From contig OV050032.1 in the NCBI GenBank assembly GCA_920105625.2, positions 115,490,542-115,554,541 on the forward strand: a stretch of DNA of 64,000 bases, given 5' to 3'. Position 1 is the first letter of the stretch; every line of letters begins with the position of its first letter. A program made the position numbers and the translations under genes. The notes under the pieces are model-generated. The model was not told the DNA's origin, searched no databases, and saw only the letters and a program-made list of their open reading frames with translations. Origin of the DNA: Clusia tigrina. Its lineage: Eukaryota > Arthropoda > Insecta > Diptera > Clusiidae. Of this stretch, positions 25,709 through 38,247 are shown piece after piece.

Positions 25709-27510
25709 TGCAACATACAAATGCTTGTAACTTTTTACTGGAGCGTCATAAAACCTTGAAATTTTGTAACAATAAAGTAATCGAGCCTCTTGTCAATTTA
25801 AGCTATCGCTCAAAGCTATGCTACCCTAGAGTCCCAAATCAAACACTGATAAAGCTTCAAATGGCTCTAACTTCTATACGGAACGTCCTACACCTATCAA
25901 AGTTTGCAACATACAAATTCTTGTAACTTTTTACTGGAGCGTCATAAAACGTTGAAATTTTGTAACAATGAAGAACCCGAGCCTCTTGTCAATTTAAGCC
26001 ATCGCTCAAAGCTATGCTACCCTAGAGTTCCAAATCAAACACTGATAAAACTTCCAATGGCCCTAACTTCTATACGGTACGTCCTACACCTATCAAAGTT
26101 TGCAACATACAAATGCTTGTAACTTTTTACTGGAGTGTCATAAAACCTTGAAATTTTGTAACAATGAAGTACCCGAGCCTCTTGTCAATTTAAGCTATCG
26201 CTCAAAGCTATGCTACCCTTGAGTCCCAAATCAAACACTGATAAAACTTCAAATGGCCCTAACTTCTTTACGGTACGTCCTACACCTATCAAAGTTTGCA
26301 ACATACAAATGCTTGTAACTTTTTACTGGAGCGTCCTAAAACCTTGAAATTTTGTAACAATAAAGTACTCGAGCCTCTTGTCAATTTGAGCTATCGCTCA
26401 AAGCTATGCTACCCTAGAGTCCCAAATCAAACACTGATAAAACTTCAAACGCCCCTAACTTCTTTACGGTACGTCCTACACCTATCAAAGTTGGCAACAT
26501 TCAAATGCTTGTAACTTTTTACTGGAGCGTCATAAAACCTTGAAATTTTGTAACAATAAAGTACTCGAGCCTCTTATAAATTTAAGCCATCGCTCAAAGC
26601 TATGTTACTCTAGAGTCCCAAATCAAACACTGACAAAAGTTCAAATGGCCCTAACTTCTATACGGTAACTCCTACACCTATCAAAGTTTGCAACATACAA
26701 ATGCTTGTAACTTTTTACTGGAGCATCATAAAACCTTGAAATTTTGTAACAATGAAGTACCCGAGCCTCTTGTCAATTTAAGCTATCGCTCAAAACTATG
26801 CTACCCTAGAGTCTCAAATCAAACCCTGATAAAGCTTCAAACGCCCCTAACTTCTTTTCGGTACGTCCTACACCTATCAAAATTTGCAACATACAAATGC
26901 TTGTAACTTTTTACTGGAGCGTCATAAAACCTTGAAATTTTGTAACAATGAAGTACCCGAGCCTCTTGTCAATTTAAGCTATCGCTCAAAGCTATGCTAC
27001 CCTAGAGTGCCAAATCAAACACTGATAAAACTTCAAATGGCCCTAACTTCTATACGGTACGTCCTACACCTATCAAAGTTTGCAACATACAAATGCTTGT
27101 AACTTTTTACTGGAGCGTCATAAAACCTTGAAATTTTGTAACAATAAAGTACTCGAGCCTCTTGTCAATTTAAGCCATCGCTCAAAGCTATGTTACTCTA
27201 GAGTCCCAAATCAAACACTGATAAAGCTTCAAACGCCCCTAACTTCTTTTTGGTACGTCCTACACCTATCAAAGTTTGCAACATACAAATGCTTGTAACT
27301 TTTTACTGGAGCGTCATAAAACCTTGAAATTTTGTAACAATAAAGTACTCGAGCCTTTTGCAAATTTAAGCCATCGCTCAAAGCTATGTTACTCTAGAGT
27401 CCCAAATCAAACACTGATAAAAGTTCAAATGGCCCTAACTTCTATACGGTACGTCCTACACCTATCAAAGTTTGCAACATACAAATGCTTGTAACTTTTT
27501 ACTGGAGCGT

Positions 27511-27522
27511 CATAAAAAAGAA
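27511..27522. other. Orientation switch 1 (head-on)
   Basis: Forward sequence GGAGCGTCATAAAA runs straight into reverse sequence AAGAAGTTAGGGGC through a run of six A. Both partners are A-rich at the join (CATAAAACC forward; CGTAAAGAAG reverse), so breakpoints can only be placed to 27514-27519. There is no filler and no foreign DNA. Confidence 0.92.
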
Positions 27523-30500
27523 GTTAGGGGCTTTTGAAGTTTTATCAGTGTTTGATTTGGGACTCTAGGGTAGAATAGCTTTGAGCGATAGCTTAAAATG
27601 ACAAGAGGCTCGGGTACTTCATTGTTACAAAATTTCAAGGTTTTATGACGCTCCAGTAAAAAGTTACAAGCATTTGTATGTTGCAAACTTTGATAGGTGT
27701 AGGACGTACCGTAAAGAAGTTAGGGGCGTTTGAAGTTTTATCAGTGCTTGATTTGGGACTCAAGGGTAGCATAGCTTTGAGCGATGGCTTAAATTGACAA
27801 GAGGCTCGAGTACTTTATTGTTACAAAATTTCAAGGTTTTATGACGCTCCAGTAAAAAGTTACAAGCATTTGTATGTCGCAAACTTTGATAGGTGTAGGA
27901 CGTACCGTTAAGCAGTTAGGGGCGTTTGAAGTTTTATCAGTGTTTGATTTGGGACTCTAGGGTAGCATAGCTTTGAGCGATGGCTTAAATTGACAAGAGG
28001 CTCGAGTACTTTATTGTTACAAAATTTCAAAGTTTTATGACGCTCCAGTAAAAAGTTACAAGCATTTGAATGTTGCCAATTTTGAGAGGTGTAGGACGTA
28101 CCGTATAGAAGTTAGGGGCGTTTGAAGTTTTATCAGTGTTTGATTTGGGACTCTAGGGTAGCATAGTTTTGAGCGATAGCTGACATTGACAAGAGGCTCG
28201 AGTAACTTATTGTTACAAAATTTCAAGGTTTTATGACGCTCCAGTAAAAAGTTACAAGCATTTGTATGTTGCAAACTTTGATAGGTATAGGACGTACCGT
28301 AAAGAAGTTAGGGGCTTTTGAAATTTTATCAGTGTTTGACTTGGGACTCAAGGGAATCATATCTTTGAGCGATGGCTTAAATTGACAAGAGGCTCGAGTA
28401 CTTTATTGTTACAAAATTTCAAGGTTTTATGACGCTCCAGTAAAAAGTTACAAGCATTTGTATGTTGCAAACTTTGATAGTTGTAGGACGTACCGTAAAG
28501 AAGTTAGGGGCGTTTGAAGCTTTATCAGTGTTTGATTTGGGACTCAAGGGTAGCATAGCTTTGAGCGATGGCTTAAATTGACAAGAGGCTCGAGTATTTT
28601 ATAGTTACAAAATTTAAAGGTTTTATGACGCTCCAGTAAAAAGTTACAAGCATTTGTATGTTGCAAACTTTGATAGGTTTAGGACGTACCGTAAAGAAGT
28701 TAGGGGCCTTTGAAGTTTTATCAGTGTTTGATTTGGGACTCTAGGGTAGCATAGCTTTGAGCGATAGCTTAAATTGACAAGAGGCTCGAATACTTTACTG
28801 TTACAAAATTTCAAGGTTTTATGACGATCCAGTAAAAAGTTACAAGCATTTGAATGTTGCCAACTTTGATAGGTGAAGGACGTACCGTATAGAAGTTAGG
28901 GGCGTTTGAAGTTTTATCAGTGTTTGATTTGGGACTCTAGGGTAGCATAGTTTTGAGCGATAGCTTAAATTGACAAGAGGCTCGAGTACTTTATTGTTAC
29001 AAAATTTCCAGATTTTATAACGCTCCAGTAAAAAGTTACAAGCATTTGTATGTTGCAAACTTTGATAGGTGTAGGACGTACCGTAAAGAAGTTAGGGGCG
29101 TTTGAAGTTTTATCAGTGTTTGATTTGGGACTCTAGGGTAGCATAGCTTTGAGCGATGGCTTAAATTGACAAGAGGCTCGAGTACTTTATTGTTACAAAA
29201 TTTCAAGGTTTTATGACGCTCCAGTAAAAAGTTACAAGCATTTGTATGTTGCAAACTTTGATAGGTGTAGGACGTACCGTAAAGAAGATAGGGGCGTTTG
29301 AAGTTTTATCAGTGTTTGATTTGGGACTCTAGGGTAGCATAGCTTTGAGCGATAGCTTAAATTGACAAGAGGCTCGAGTACTTTATAGTTACAAAATTTA
29401 AAGGTTTTATGACGCTCCAGTAAAAAGTTACAAGCATTTGTATGTTGCAAACTTTGATAGGTTTAGGACGTACCGTAAAGAAGTTAGGGGCCTTTGAAGT
29501 TTTATCAGTGTTTGATTTGGGACTCTAGGGTAGCATAGCTTTGAGCGATAGCTTAAATTGACAAGAGGCTCGGGTACTTTACTGTTACAAAATTTCAAAG
29601 TTTTATGACGCTCCAGTAAAAAGTTACAAGCATTTGTATGTTGCAAACTTTGATAGGTGTAGGACGTACCGTAAAGAAGTTAGGGGCGTTTGAAGATTTA
29701 TCAGTGTTTGATTTGGGACTCAAGGGTAGCATAGCTTTGAGCGATGGCTTAAATTGACAAGAGGCTCGAGTACTTTATTGTTACAAAATTTCAAGGTTTT
29801 ATGACGCTCCAGTTAAAAGTTACAAGCATTTGTATGTTGCAAACTTTGATAGGTGTAGGACGTACCGTAAAGAAGTTAGGGGCGTTTGAAGTTTTATCAG
29901 TGTTTGATTTGGGACTCTAGGGTAGCATAGCTTTGAGCGATGGCTTAAATTGACAAGAGGCTCGAGTACTTTATTGTTACAAAATTTCAAGGTTTTATGA
30001 CGATCCAGTAAAAAGTTACAAGCATTTGAATTTTGCCAACTTTGATAGGTGAAGGACGTACCGTATAGAAGTTAGGGGCGTTTGAAGTTTTATCAGTGTT
30101 TGATTTGGGACTCTAGGGTAGCATAGCTTTGAGCGATGGCTTAAATTGACAAGAGGCTCGAGTACTTTATTGTTACAAAATTTCAAGGTTTTATGACGCT
30201 CCAGTAAAAAGTTACAAGCATTTGTATGTTGCAAACTTTGATAGGTGTAGGACGTACCGTAAAGAAGGTAGGGGCGTTTGAAGTTTTATCAGTGTTTGAT
30301 TTTGGACTCTAGGGTAGCATAGCTTTGAGCGATGGCTTAAATTGACAAGAGGCTCGAGTACTTTATTGTTACAAAATTTAAAGGTTTTATGACGCTCCAG
30401 TAAAAAGTTACAAGCATTTGTATGTTGCAAACTTTCATAGGTGTAGGACGTACCGTAAAGAAGTTAGGGGCGTTTGAAGCTTTATCAGTGTTTGATTTGG

Positions 30501-32329
30501 GACTCAATGGTAGCATAGCTTTGAGCGATAGCTTAAATTGACAAGAGGCTCGGATACTTTATTGTTACAAAATTTCAAGGTTTTATGACGCTCCAGTAAA
30601 AATATACAAGCATTTGTATGTTGCAAACTTTGATAGGTGTAGGACGTACCGTAAATAAGTTTGGGGCATTTGAAGTTTTATCAGTGTTTGATTTGGGACT
30701 CTAGGGTAGCATAGCTTTGAGCGATAGCTTAAATTGACAAGAGGCTCGGATACTTTATTGTTACAAAATTTCAAGGTTTTATGACGCTCCAGTAAAAAGA
30801 TACAAGCATTTGTATTTTGCAAACTTTGATAGGTTTAGGACGTACCGTAAAGAAGTTAGGGGCGTTTGAAGTTTTATCAGTGTTTGATTTGGGACTCTAG
30901 GGTAGCATAGCTTTGAGCGATAGCTTAAATTGACAAGAGGCTCGAGTACTTTACTGTTACAAAATTTCAAAGTTTTATGACGCTCCAGTAAAAAGTTACA
31001 AGCATTTGTATGTTGCAAACTTTGATAGGTGTAGGACGTACCGTAAAGAAGTTAGGGGCGTTTGAAGATTTATCAGTGTTTGATTTGGGACTAAAGGGTA
31101 GCATAGCTTTGAGCGATGGCTTAAATTGACAAGAGGCTCGAGTACTTTATTGTTACAAAATTTCAAGGTTTTATGACGCTCCAGTTAAAAGTTACAAGCA
31201 TTTGTATGTTGCAAACTTTGATAGGTGTAGGACGTACCGTAAAGAAGTTAGGGGCGTTTGAAGTTTTATCAGTGTTTGATTTGGGACTCTAGGGTAGCAT
31301 AGCTTTGAGCGATGGCTTAAATTGACAAGAGGCTCGAGTACTTTATTGTTACAAAATTTCAAGGTTTTATGACGATCCAGTAAAAAGTTACAAGCATTTG
31401 AATTTTGCCAACTTTGATAGGTGAAGGACGTACCGTATAGAAGTTAGGGGCGTTTGAAGTTTTATCAGTGTTTGATTTGGGACTCTAGGGTAGCATAGCT
31501 TTGAGCGATAACTTAAATTGACAAGAGGCTCGAGTACTTTATTGTTACAAAATTTCAAGATTTTATAACGCTCCAGTAAAAAGTTACAAGCATTTGTATG
31601 TTGCAAACTTTGATAGGTGTAGGACGTACCGTAAAGAAGTTAGGGGCGTTTGAAGTTTTATCAGTGTTTGATTTGGGACTCTAGGGTAGCATAGCTTTGA
31701 GCGATGGCTTAAATTGACAAGAGGCTCGAGTACTTTATTGTTACAAAATTTCAAGGTTTTATGACGCTCCAGTAAAAAGTTACAAGCATTTGTATGTTGC
31801 AAACTTTGATAGGTGTAGGACGTACCGTAAAGAAGGTAGGGGCGTTTGAAGTTTTATCAGTGTTTGATTTGGGACTCTAGGGTAGCATAGCTTTGAGCGA
31901 TAGCTTAAATTGACAAGAGGCTCGAGTACTTTATTGTTACAAAATTTCAAGGTTTTATGACGCTCCAGTAAAAAGTTACAAGCATTTGTATGTTGCAAAC
32001 TTTGATAGGTGTAGGACGTACCGTAAAGAAGTAAGGGACGTTTGAAGTTTTATCAGTGTTTGATTTTGGACTCTAGGGTAGCATAGCTTTGAGCGATGGC
32101 TTAAATTGACAAGAGGCTCGAGTACTTTATTGTTACAAAATTTAAAGGTTTTATGACGCTCCAGTAAAAAGTTACAAGCATTTGTATGTTGCAAACTTTG
32201 ATAGGTGTAGGACGTACCGTATAGAAGTTTGGGCCATTTGAAGTTTTATCAGTGTTTGATTTGGGACTCTAGGGTTGCATAGCTTTGAGCGATGGCTTAA
32301 ATTGACAAGAGGCTCGAGTACTTTATTGT
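27520..32329 (-). repeat. Satellite block 2, reverse 196-bp monomers
   Basis: About 24.5 copies of the same monomer in reverse orientation. Internal duplication is visible: roughly 29428-30110 and 30800-31480 match at 1372 bp (7 monomers), sharing GAAGATTTATCAGTG, CCAGTTAAAAG, GACGATCCAG and GTGAAGGACG; other monomers match at 1764 bp (30212 and 31976, both with GATTTTGGACTC). The first monomer after the switch carries GGGTAGAATAGC, CTTAAAATGAC and CGGGTACTTC, a combination otherwise seen in block 4. Confidence 0.96.
28056..31606 (-). repeat. Inverted-repeat arm A
   Basis: Read on the minus strand, this segment follows the same order of marked monomers as 34893-38247 on the plus strand. Markers in order: GGATCGTC; CTTTTAACTGG with AAATCTTCAAACG; AACAGTAAAG with CAAAGGCCCC and CCTAAACC; AACTATAAAG; CGTTATAAAATCTGG; AACTATAAAATAC with AAAGCTTC and CAACTATC; AAATTTCAAAAGCC; AATAAGTTACTCG with GTCAATGTCAGC. 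Copy number differs between arms by internal duplications, so the palindrome is imperfect. Confidence 0.78.
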
Positions 32330-32335
32330 CATTAT
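32330..32335. other. Orientation switch 2 (divergent) with filler
   Basis: Reverse sequence ends at CTCGAGTACTTTATTGT (32329); forward sequence starts at TATCAAAGTTGGC (32336). The six bases between (CATTAT) belong to neither side in register and look like filler at an end-joining event, although a T/A-rich slip could explain them. Confidence 0.88.
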
Positions 32336-33128
32336 TATCAAAGTTGGCAACATTCAAGTGCTTGTAACTTTTTACTGGAGCGTCATAAAACCTTGAAATT
32401 TTGTAACAATAAAGTACTCGAGCCTCTTGTCAATTTAAGCCATCGCTCAAAGCTATGCTACCCTAGAGTCCAAAATCAAACACTGATAAAACTTCAAATG
32501 CCGCTAACTTCTTTACGGTACTCTCTACACCTATCAAAGTTGGCAACATTCAAATGCTTGTAACTTTTTACTGGAGCGTCATAAAACCTTGAAATATTGT
32601 AACAATAAAGTACTCGAGCATCTTGTCAATTTAAGCTATCGCTCAATGTTATGCTACCCTTGAGTCCCAAATCAAACACTGATGAAACTTCAAACGCCCC
32701 TAACTTCTTTACGGTACGTCCTACAACTATCAAAGTTTGCAACATACAAATGATTGTATCTTTTTACTGGAGCGTCATAAAACCTAGAAATTTTGTAACA
32801 ATAAAGTATCCGAGCCTCTTGTCAATTTAAGCTATCGCTCAAAGCTATGCTACCCTTGAGTCCCAAACCAAACATTGATAAAACTTCAAACGCCCCTAAC
32901 TTCTTTACGGTACGTCCTACACCTATCAAAGTTTGCAACATACAAATGCTTGTAACTTTTTACTTTAGCGTCATAAAACTTTGAAATTTTGTAACAATAA
33001 AGAACTCGAGCCTCTTGTCAATTTAGGCCATCGCTCAAAGCTTTGTTACCCTTGAGTCCCAAACCAAACATTGATAAAACTTCAAGGGCCCCAAACTTCT
33101 TTACGGTACGTCCTACACCTATCAAAGT

Positions 33129-34327
33129 TTGCAACATACAAATGCTTGTAACTTTTTACTGGAGCGTCATAAAACCTTGAAATTTTGTAACAATAAAGTA
33201 CTCGAGCCTCTTGTCAATTTAAGCCATCGCTCAAAGCTATGCTACCCTAGAGTCCCAAATCAAACACAGATAAAACTTCAAACGCCCCTAACTTCTATAC
33301 GGTACGTCCTACACCTATCAAAGTTTGCAACATACAAATGCTTGTAACTTTTTACTGGAGCGTCATAAAACCTTGAAATTTTGTAACAATAAATTACTCG
33401 AGCCTCTTGTCAATTTAAGCTATCGCTCAAAGCTATGCTACCCTAGAGTCCCAAATCAAACACTGATAAAACTTCAAATGGCTCTAACTTCTATACGGTA
33501 CGTCCTACACCTATCAAAGTTTGCAACATACAAATGCTTGTAACTTTTTACTGGAGCGTCATAAAACATTGAAATTTTGTAACAATAAAGTACTCGAGCC
33601 TCTTGTCAATTTAAGCTATCGGTCAAAGCTATGCTACCCTTGAGTCCCAAATCAAACACTGATAAAACATCAAATGGCCCTAACTTCTATACGGTACGTC
33701 CTACACCTATCAAAGTTTGCAACATACAAATGCTTGTAACTTTTTACTGGAGCGTCATAAAACCTTGAAATTTTGTAACAATAAAGTACTCGAGCCTCTT
33801 GTCAATTTAAGCTATCGCTCAAAGCTATGCTACCCTAGAGTCCCAAAACAAACACTGATAAAACTTCAAACGCACCTAACTTCTTTACGGTACGTCCTAC
33901 ACCTATCAAAGTTTGCAACATACAAATGCTTGTAACTTTTTACTGGAGCGTCATAAAACCTTGAAATTTTGTAACAATAAAGTACTCGAGCCTCTTGTCA
34001 ATTTAAGCCATCGCTCAAAGCTATGCTACCCTAGAGTCCCAAATCAAACACAGATAAAACTTCAAACGCCCCTAACTTCTATACGGTACGTCCTACACCT
34101 ATCAAAGTTTGCAACATACAAATGCTTGTAACTTTTTACTGGAGCGTCATAAAACCTTGAAATTTTGTAACAATAAATTACTCGAGCCTCTTGTCAATTT
34201 AAGCTATCGCTCAAAGCTATGCTACCCTAGAGTCCCAAATCAAACACTGATAAAACTTCAATTGGCCCTAACTTCTTTACGGTACGTAATACACCTATCA
34301 AAGTTTGCAACATACAAATGCTTGTAA
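33129..34327 (+). repeat. Tetramer duplication (784 bp)
   Basis: Monomers at 33129 and 33325 recur at 33913 and 34109, offset 784 bp. Markers are CACAGATAAAAC and AATAAATTACTCG. The second copy of the KLLEP-type monomer differs at CTTCAATTGGCCC and GGTACGTAATACAC. Confidence 0.72.
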
Positions 34328-34892
34328 CTTTTTACTGGAGCGTCATAAAACCTTGAAATTTTGTAACAATAAAGTACTCGAGCATCTTGTCAATTTAAGC
34401 TATCGCTCAAAGCTATGCTACCCTTGAGTCCCAAATCAAACACTGATAAAACTTCAAATGGCCCTAACTTCTATACGGTACGTCCTACACCTATCAAAGT
34501 TTGCAACATACAAATGCTTGTAACTTTTTACTGGAGCGTCATAAAACCTTGAAATTTTGTAACAATAAAGTAATCGAGCATCTTGTCAATTTAAGTTATC
34601 GCTCAAAGCTATGCTACCCTTGAGTCCCAAATCAAACACTGATAAAACTTCAAATGGCCCTAACTTCTATACGGTACGTCCTACACCTATCAAAGTTTGC
34701 AACATACAAATGCTTGTAACTTTTTACTGGAGCGTCATAAAAAATTTAAATTTTGTAACAATAAAGTACTCGAGCATCTTGTCAATTTAATTTATCGCTC
34801 AAAGCTATGCTACCCTAGAGTCCCAAATCAAACACTGATAAAACTTCAAACGCCCCTAACTTCTTTACGGCACGTCCTACACCTATCAAAGT

Positions 34893-37800
34893 TTGCAACA
34901 TACAAATGCTTGTAACTTTTTACTGGAGCGTTATAATATCTTGAAATTTTGTAACAATAAAGTACTCGAGCCTCTTGTCAATTTAAGCTATCGCTCAAAA
35001 CTATGCTACCCTAGAGTCCCAAATCAAACACTGATAAAACTTCAAACGCCCCTAACTTCTATACGGTACGTCCTTCACCTATCAAAGTTGGCAACATTCA
35101 AATGCTTGTAACTTTTTACTGGATCGTCATAAAACCTTGAAATTTTGTAACAATAAAGTACTCGAGCCTCTTGTCAATTTAAGCCATCGCTCAAAGCTAT
35201 GCTACCCTAGAGTCCCAAATCAAACACTGATAAAACTTCAAACGCCCCTAACTTCTTTACGGTACGTCCTACACCTATCAAAGTTTGCAACATACAAATG
35301 CTTGTAACTTTTAACTGGAGCGTCATAAAACCTTGAAATTTTGTAACAATAAAGTACTCGAGCCTCTTGTCAATTTAAGCCATCGCTCAAAGCTATGCTA
35401 CCCTTGAGTCCCAAATCAAACACTGATAAATCTTCAAACGCCCTTAACTTCTTTACGGTACGTCCTACACCTATCAAAGTTTGCAACATACAAATGCTTG
35501 TAACTTTTTACTGGAGCGTCATAAAACCTTGAAATTTTGTAACAGTAAAGTACTCGAGCCTCTTGTCAATTTAAGCTATCGCTCAAAGCTATGCTACCCT
35601 AGAGTCCCAAATCAAACACTGATAAAACTTCAAAGGCCCCTAACTTCTTTACGGTACGTCCTAAACCTATCAAAGTTTGCAACATACAAATGCTTGTAAC
35701 TTTTTACTGGAGCGTCATAAAACCTTTAAATTTTGTAACTATAAAGTACTCGAGCCTCTTGTCAATTTAAGCTATCGCTCAAAGCTATGCTACCCTAGAG
35801 TCCCAAATCAAACACTGATAAAACTTCAAACGCCCCTAACTTCTTTACGGTACGTCCTACACTTATCAAAGTTTGCAACATTCAAATGCTTGTAACTTTT
35901 TACTGGAGCGTCATAAAACCTTGAAATTTTGTAACAATAAAGTACTCGAGCCTCTTGTCAATTTAAGCCATCGCTCAAAGCTATGCTACCCTAGAGTCCC
36001 AAATCAAACACTGATAAAACTTCAAACGCCCCTAACTTCTTTACGGTACGTCCTACACCTATCAAAGTTTGCAACATACAAATGCTTGTAACTTTTTACT
36101 GGAGCGTTATAAAATCTGGAAATTTTGTAACAATAAAGTACTCGAGCCTCTTGTCAATTTAAGCTATCGCTCAAAACTATGCTACCCTAGAGTCCCAAAT
36201 CAAACACTGATAAAACTTCAAACACCCCTAACTTCTATACGGTACGTCCTACACCTATCAAAGTTGGCAACATTCAAATGCTTGTAACTTTTTACTGGAT
36301 CGTCATAAAACCTTGAAATTTTGTAACAATAAAGTACTCGAGCCTCTTGTCAATTTAAGCTATCGCTCAAAGCTATGATACCCTAGAGTCCCAAATCAAA
36401 CACTGATAAAACTTCAAAGGCCCCTAACTTCTTTACGGTACGTCCTAAACCTATCAAAGTTTGCAACATACAAATGCTTGTAACTTTTTACTGGAGCGTC
36501 ATAAAACCTTTAAATTTTGTAACTATAAAGTACTCGAGCCTCTTGTCAATTTAAGCTATCGCTCAAAGCTATGCTACCCTAGAGTCCCAAATCAAACACT
36601 GATAAAACTTCAAACGCCCCTAACTTCTTTACGGTACGTCCTACACCTATCAAAGTTTGCAACATTCAAATGCTTGTAACTTTTTACTGGAGCGTCATAA
36701 AACCTTGAAATTTTGTAACAATAAAGTACTCGAGCCTCTTGTCAATTTAAGCTATCGCTCAAAGCTATGCTACCCTAGAGTCCCAAATCAAACACTGATA
36801 AAACTTCAAACGCCCCTAACTTCTTTACGGTACGTCCTACACCTATCAAAGTTTGCAACATACAAATGCTTGTAACTTTTTACTGGAGCGTTATAAAATC
36901 TGGAAATTTTGTAACAATAAAGTACTCGAGCCTCTTGTCAATTTAAGCTATCGCTCAAAACTATGCTACCCTAGAGTCCCAAATCAAACACTGATAAAAC
37001 TTCAAACGCCCCTAACTTCTATACGGTACGTCCTTCACCTATCAAAGTTGGCAACATTCAAATGCTTGTAACTTTTTACTGGATCGTCATAAAACCTTGA
37101 AATTTTGTAACAATAAAGTACTCGAGCCTCTTGTCAATTTAAGCCATCGCTCAAAGCTATGCTACCCTAGAGTCCCAAATCAAACACTGCTAAAACTTCA
37201 AACGCCCCTAACTTCTTTACGGTACGTCCTACACCTATCAAAGTTTGCAACATACAAATGCTTGTAACTTTTAACTGGAGCGTCATAAAACCTTGAAATT
37301 TAGTAACAATAAAGTACTCGAGCCTCTTGTCAATTTAAGCCATCGCTCAAAGCTATGCTACCCTTGAGTCCCAAATCAAACACTGATAAATCTTCAAACG
37401 CCCCTAACTTCTTTACGGTACGTCCTACACCTATCAAAGTTTGCAACATACAAATGCTTGTAACTTTTTACTGGAGCGTCATAAAACCTTGAAATTTTGT
37501 AACAGTAAAGTATTCGAGCCTCTTGTCAATTTAAGCTATCGCTCAAAGCTATGCTACCCTAGAGTCCCAAATCAAACACTGATAAAACTTCAAAGGCCCC
37601 TAACTTCTTTACGGTACGTCCTAAACCTATCAAAGTTTGCAACATACAAATGCTTGTAACTTTTTACTGGAGCGTCATAAAACCTTTAAATTTTGTAACT
37701 ATAAAATACTCGAGCCTCTTGTCAATTTAAGCCATCGCTCAAAGCTATGCTACCCTTGAGTCCCAAATCAAACACTGATAAAGCTTCAAACGCCCCTAAC

Positions 37801-38247
37801 TTCTTTACGGTACGTCCTACAACTATCAAAGTTTGCAACATACAAATGCTTGTAACTTTTTACTGGAGCGTCATAAAACCTTGAAATTTTGTAACAATAA
37901 AGTACTCGAGCTTCTTGTCAATTTAAGCCATCGCTCAAAGCTATGCTACCCTAGAGTCCCAAATCAAACACTGATAAAATTTCAAAAGCCCCTAACTTCT
38001 TTACGGTACGTCCTACACCTATCAACGTTTGCAACATACAAATGCTTGTAACTTTTTACTGGAGCGTCATAAAACCTTGAAATTTTGTAACAATAAGTTA
38101 CTCGAGCCTCTTGTCAATGTCAGCTATCGCTCAAAACTATGCTACCCTAGAGTCCCAAATCAAACACTGATAAAACTTCAAACGCCCCTAACTTCTATAC
38201 GGTACGTCCTACACCTATCAAAATTGGCAACATTCAAATGCTTGTAA
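34893..38247 (+). repeat. Inverted-repeat arm B
   Basis: Forward partner of arm A. It contains its own duplications: 35677-36264 repeats as 36461-37048 (784 bp; AACTATAAAG, then TTCAAATG, then CGTTATAAAATCTGG monomers), and 34893-35600 resembles 36853-37560 (1960 bp; GGATCGTC, CTTTTAACTGG, AACAGTAAAG). The last monomer (38029) has the same rare bases as 28056-28274 in block 2 (AATAAGTTACTCG, GTCAATGTCAGC, AAAATTGGCAAC near its end). Confidence 0.78.

Larger units (their letters stand above)
1..27513 (+). repeat. Satellite block 1, forward 196-bp monomers
   Basis: Head-to-tail array of a 196-bp monomer, about 139 copies excluding the N gap. The same landmarks (GGAGCGTCATAAAAC, GTACTCGAGCCTC, GAGTCCCAAATCAAACACTG, GGTACGTCCTACACC) recur every 196 bp in one orientation across the whole block. 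Monomers differ by scattered substitutions and rare 1-bp indels, for example near 8169, 12974, 16530, 18309, 22143 and 25692. Variable positions define subtypes: CTCGAGCCTC, CCCGAGCCTC or CTCGAGCATC; CAAACGCCCC or CAAATGGCCC; CTTTACGG or CTATACGG; TTTGCAACATAC or TTGGCAACATTC. No gene, transposon or unique sequence interrupts it. The block is cut by the window start, so its left end is unknown. It is a eukaryotic nuclear satellite of a family I do not recognise. Confidence 0.97.

Noticed and set aside
25513..25926. Longer open frame of 137 codons spanning two monomers
   Set aside because: Created by a 1-bp deletion near 25690 (GTACGTCTTCACC) that brings two monomers into the same frame. It is unique and shows no separate constraint.
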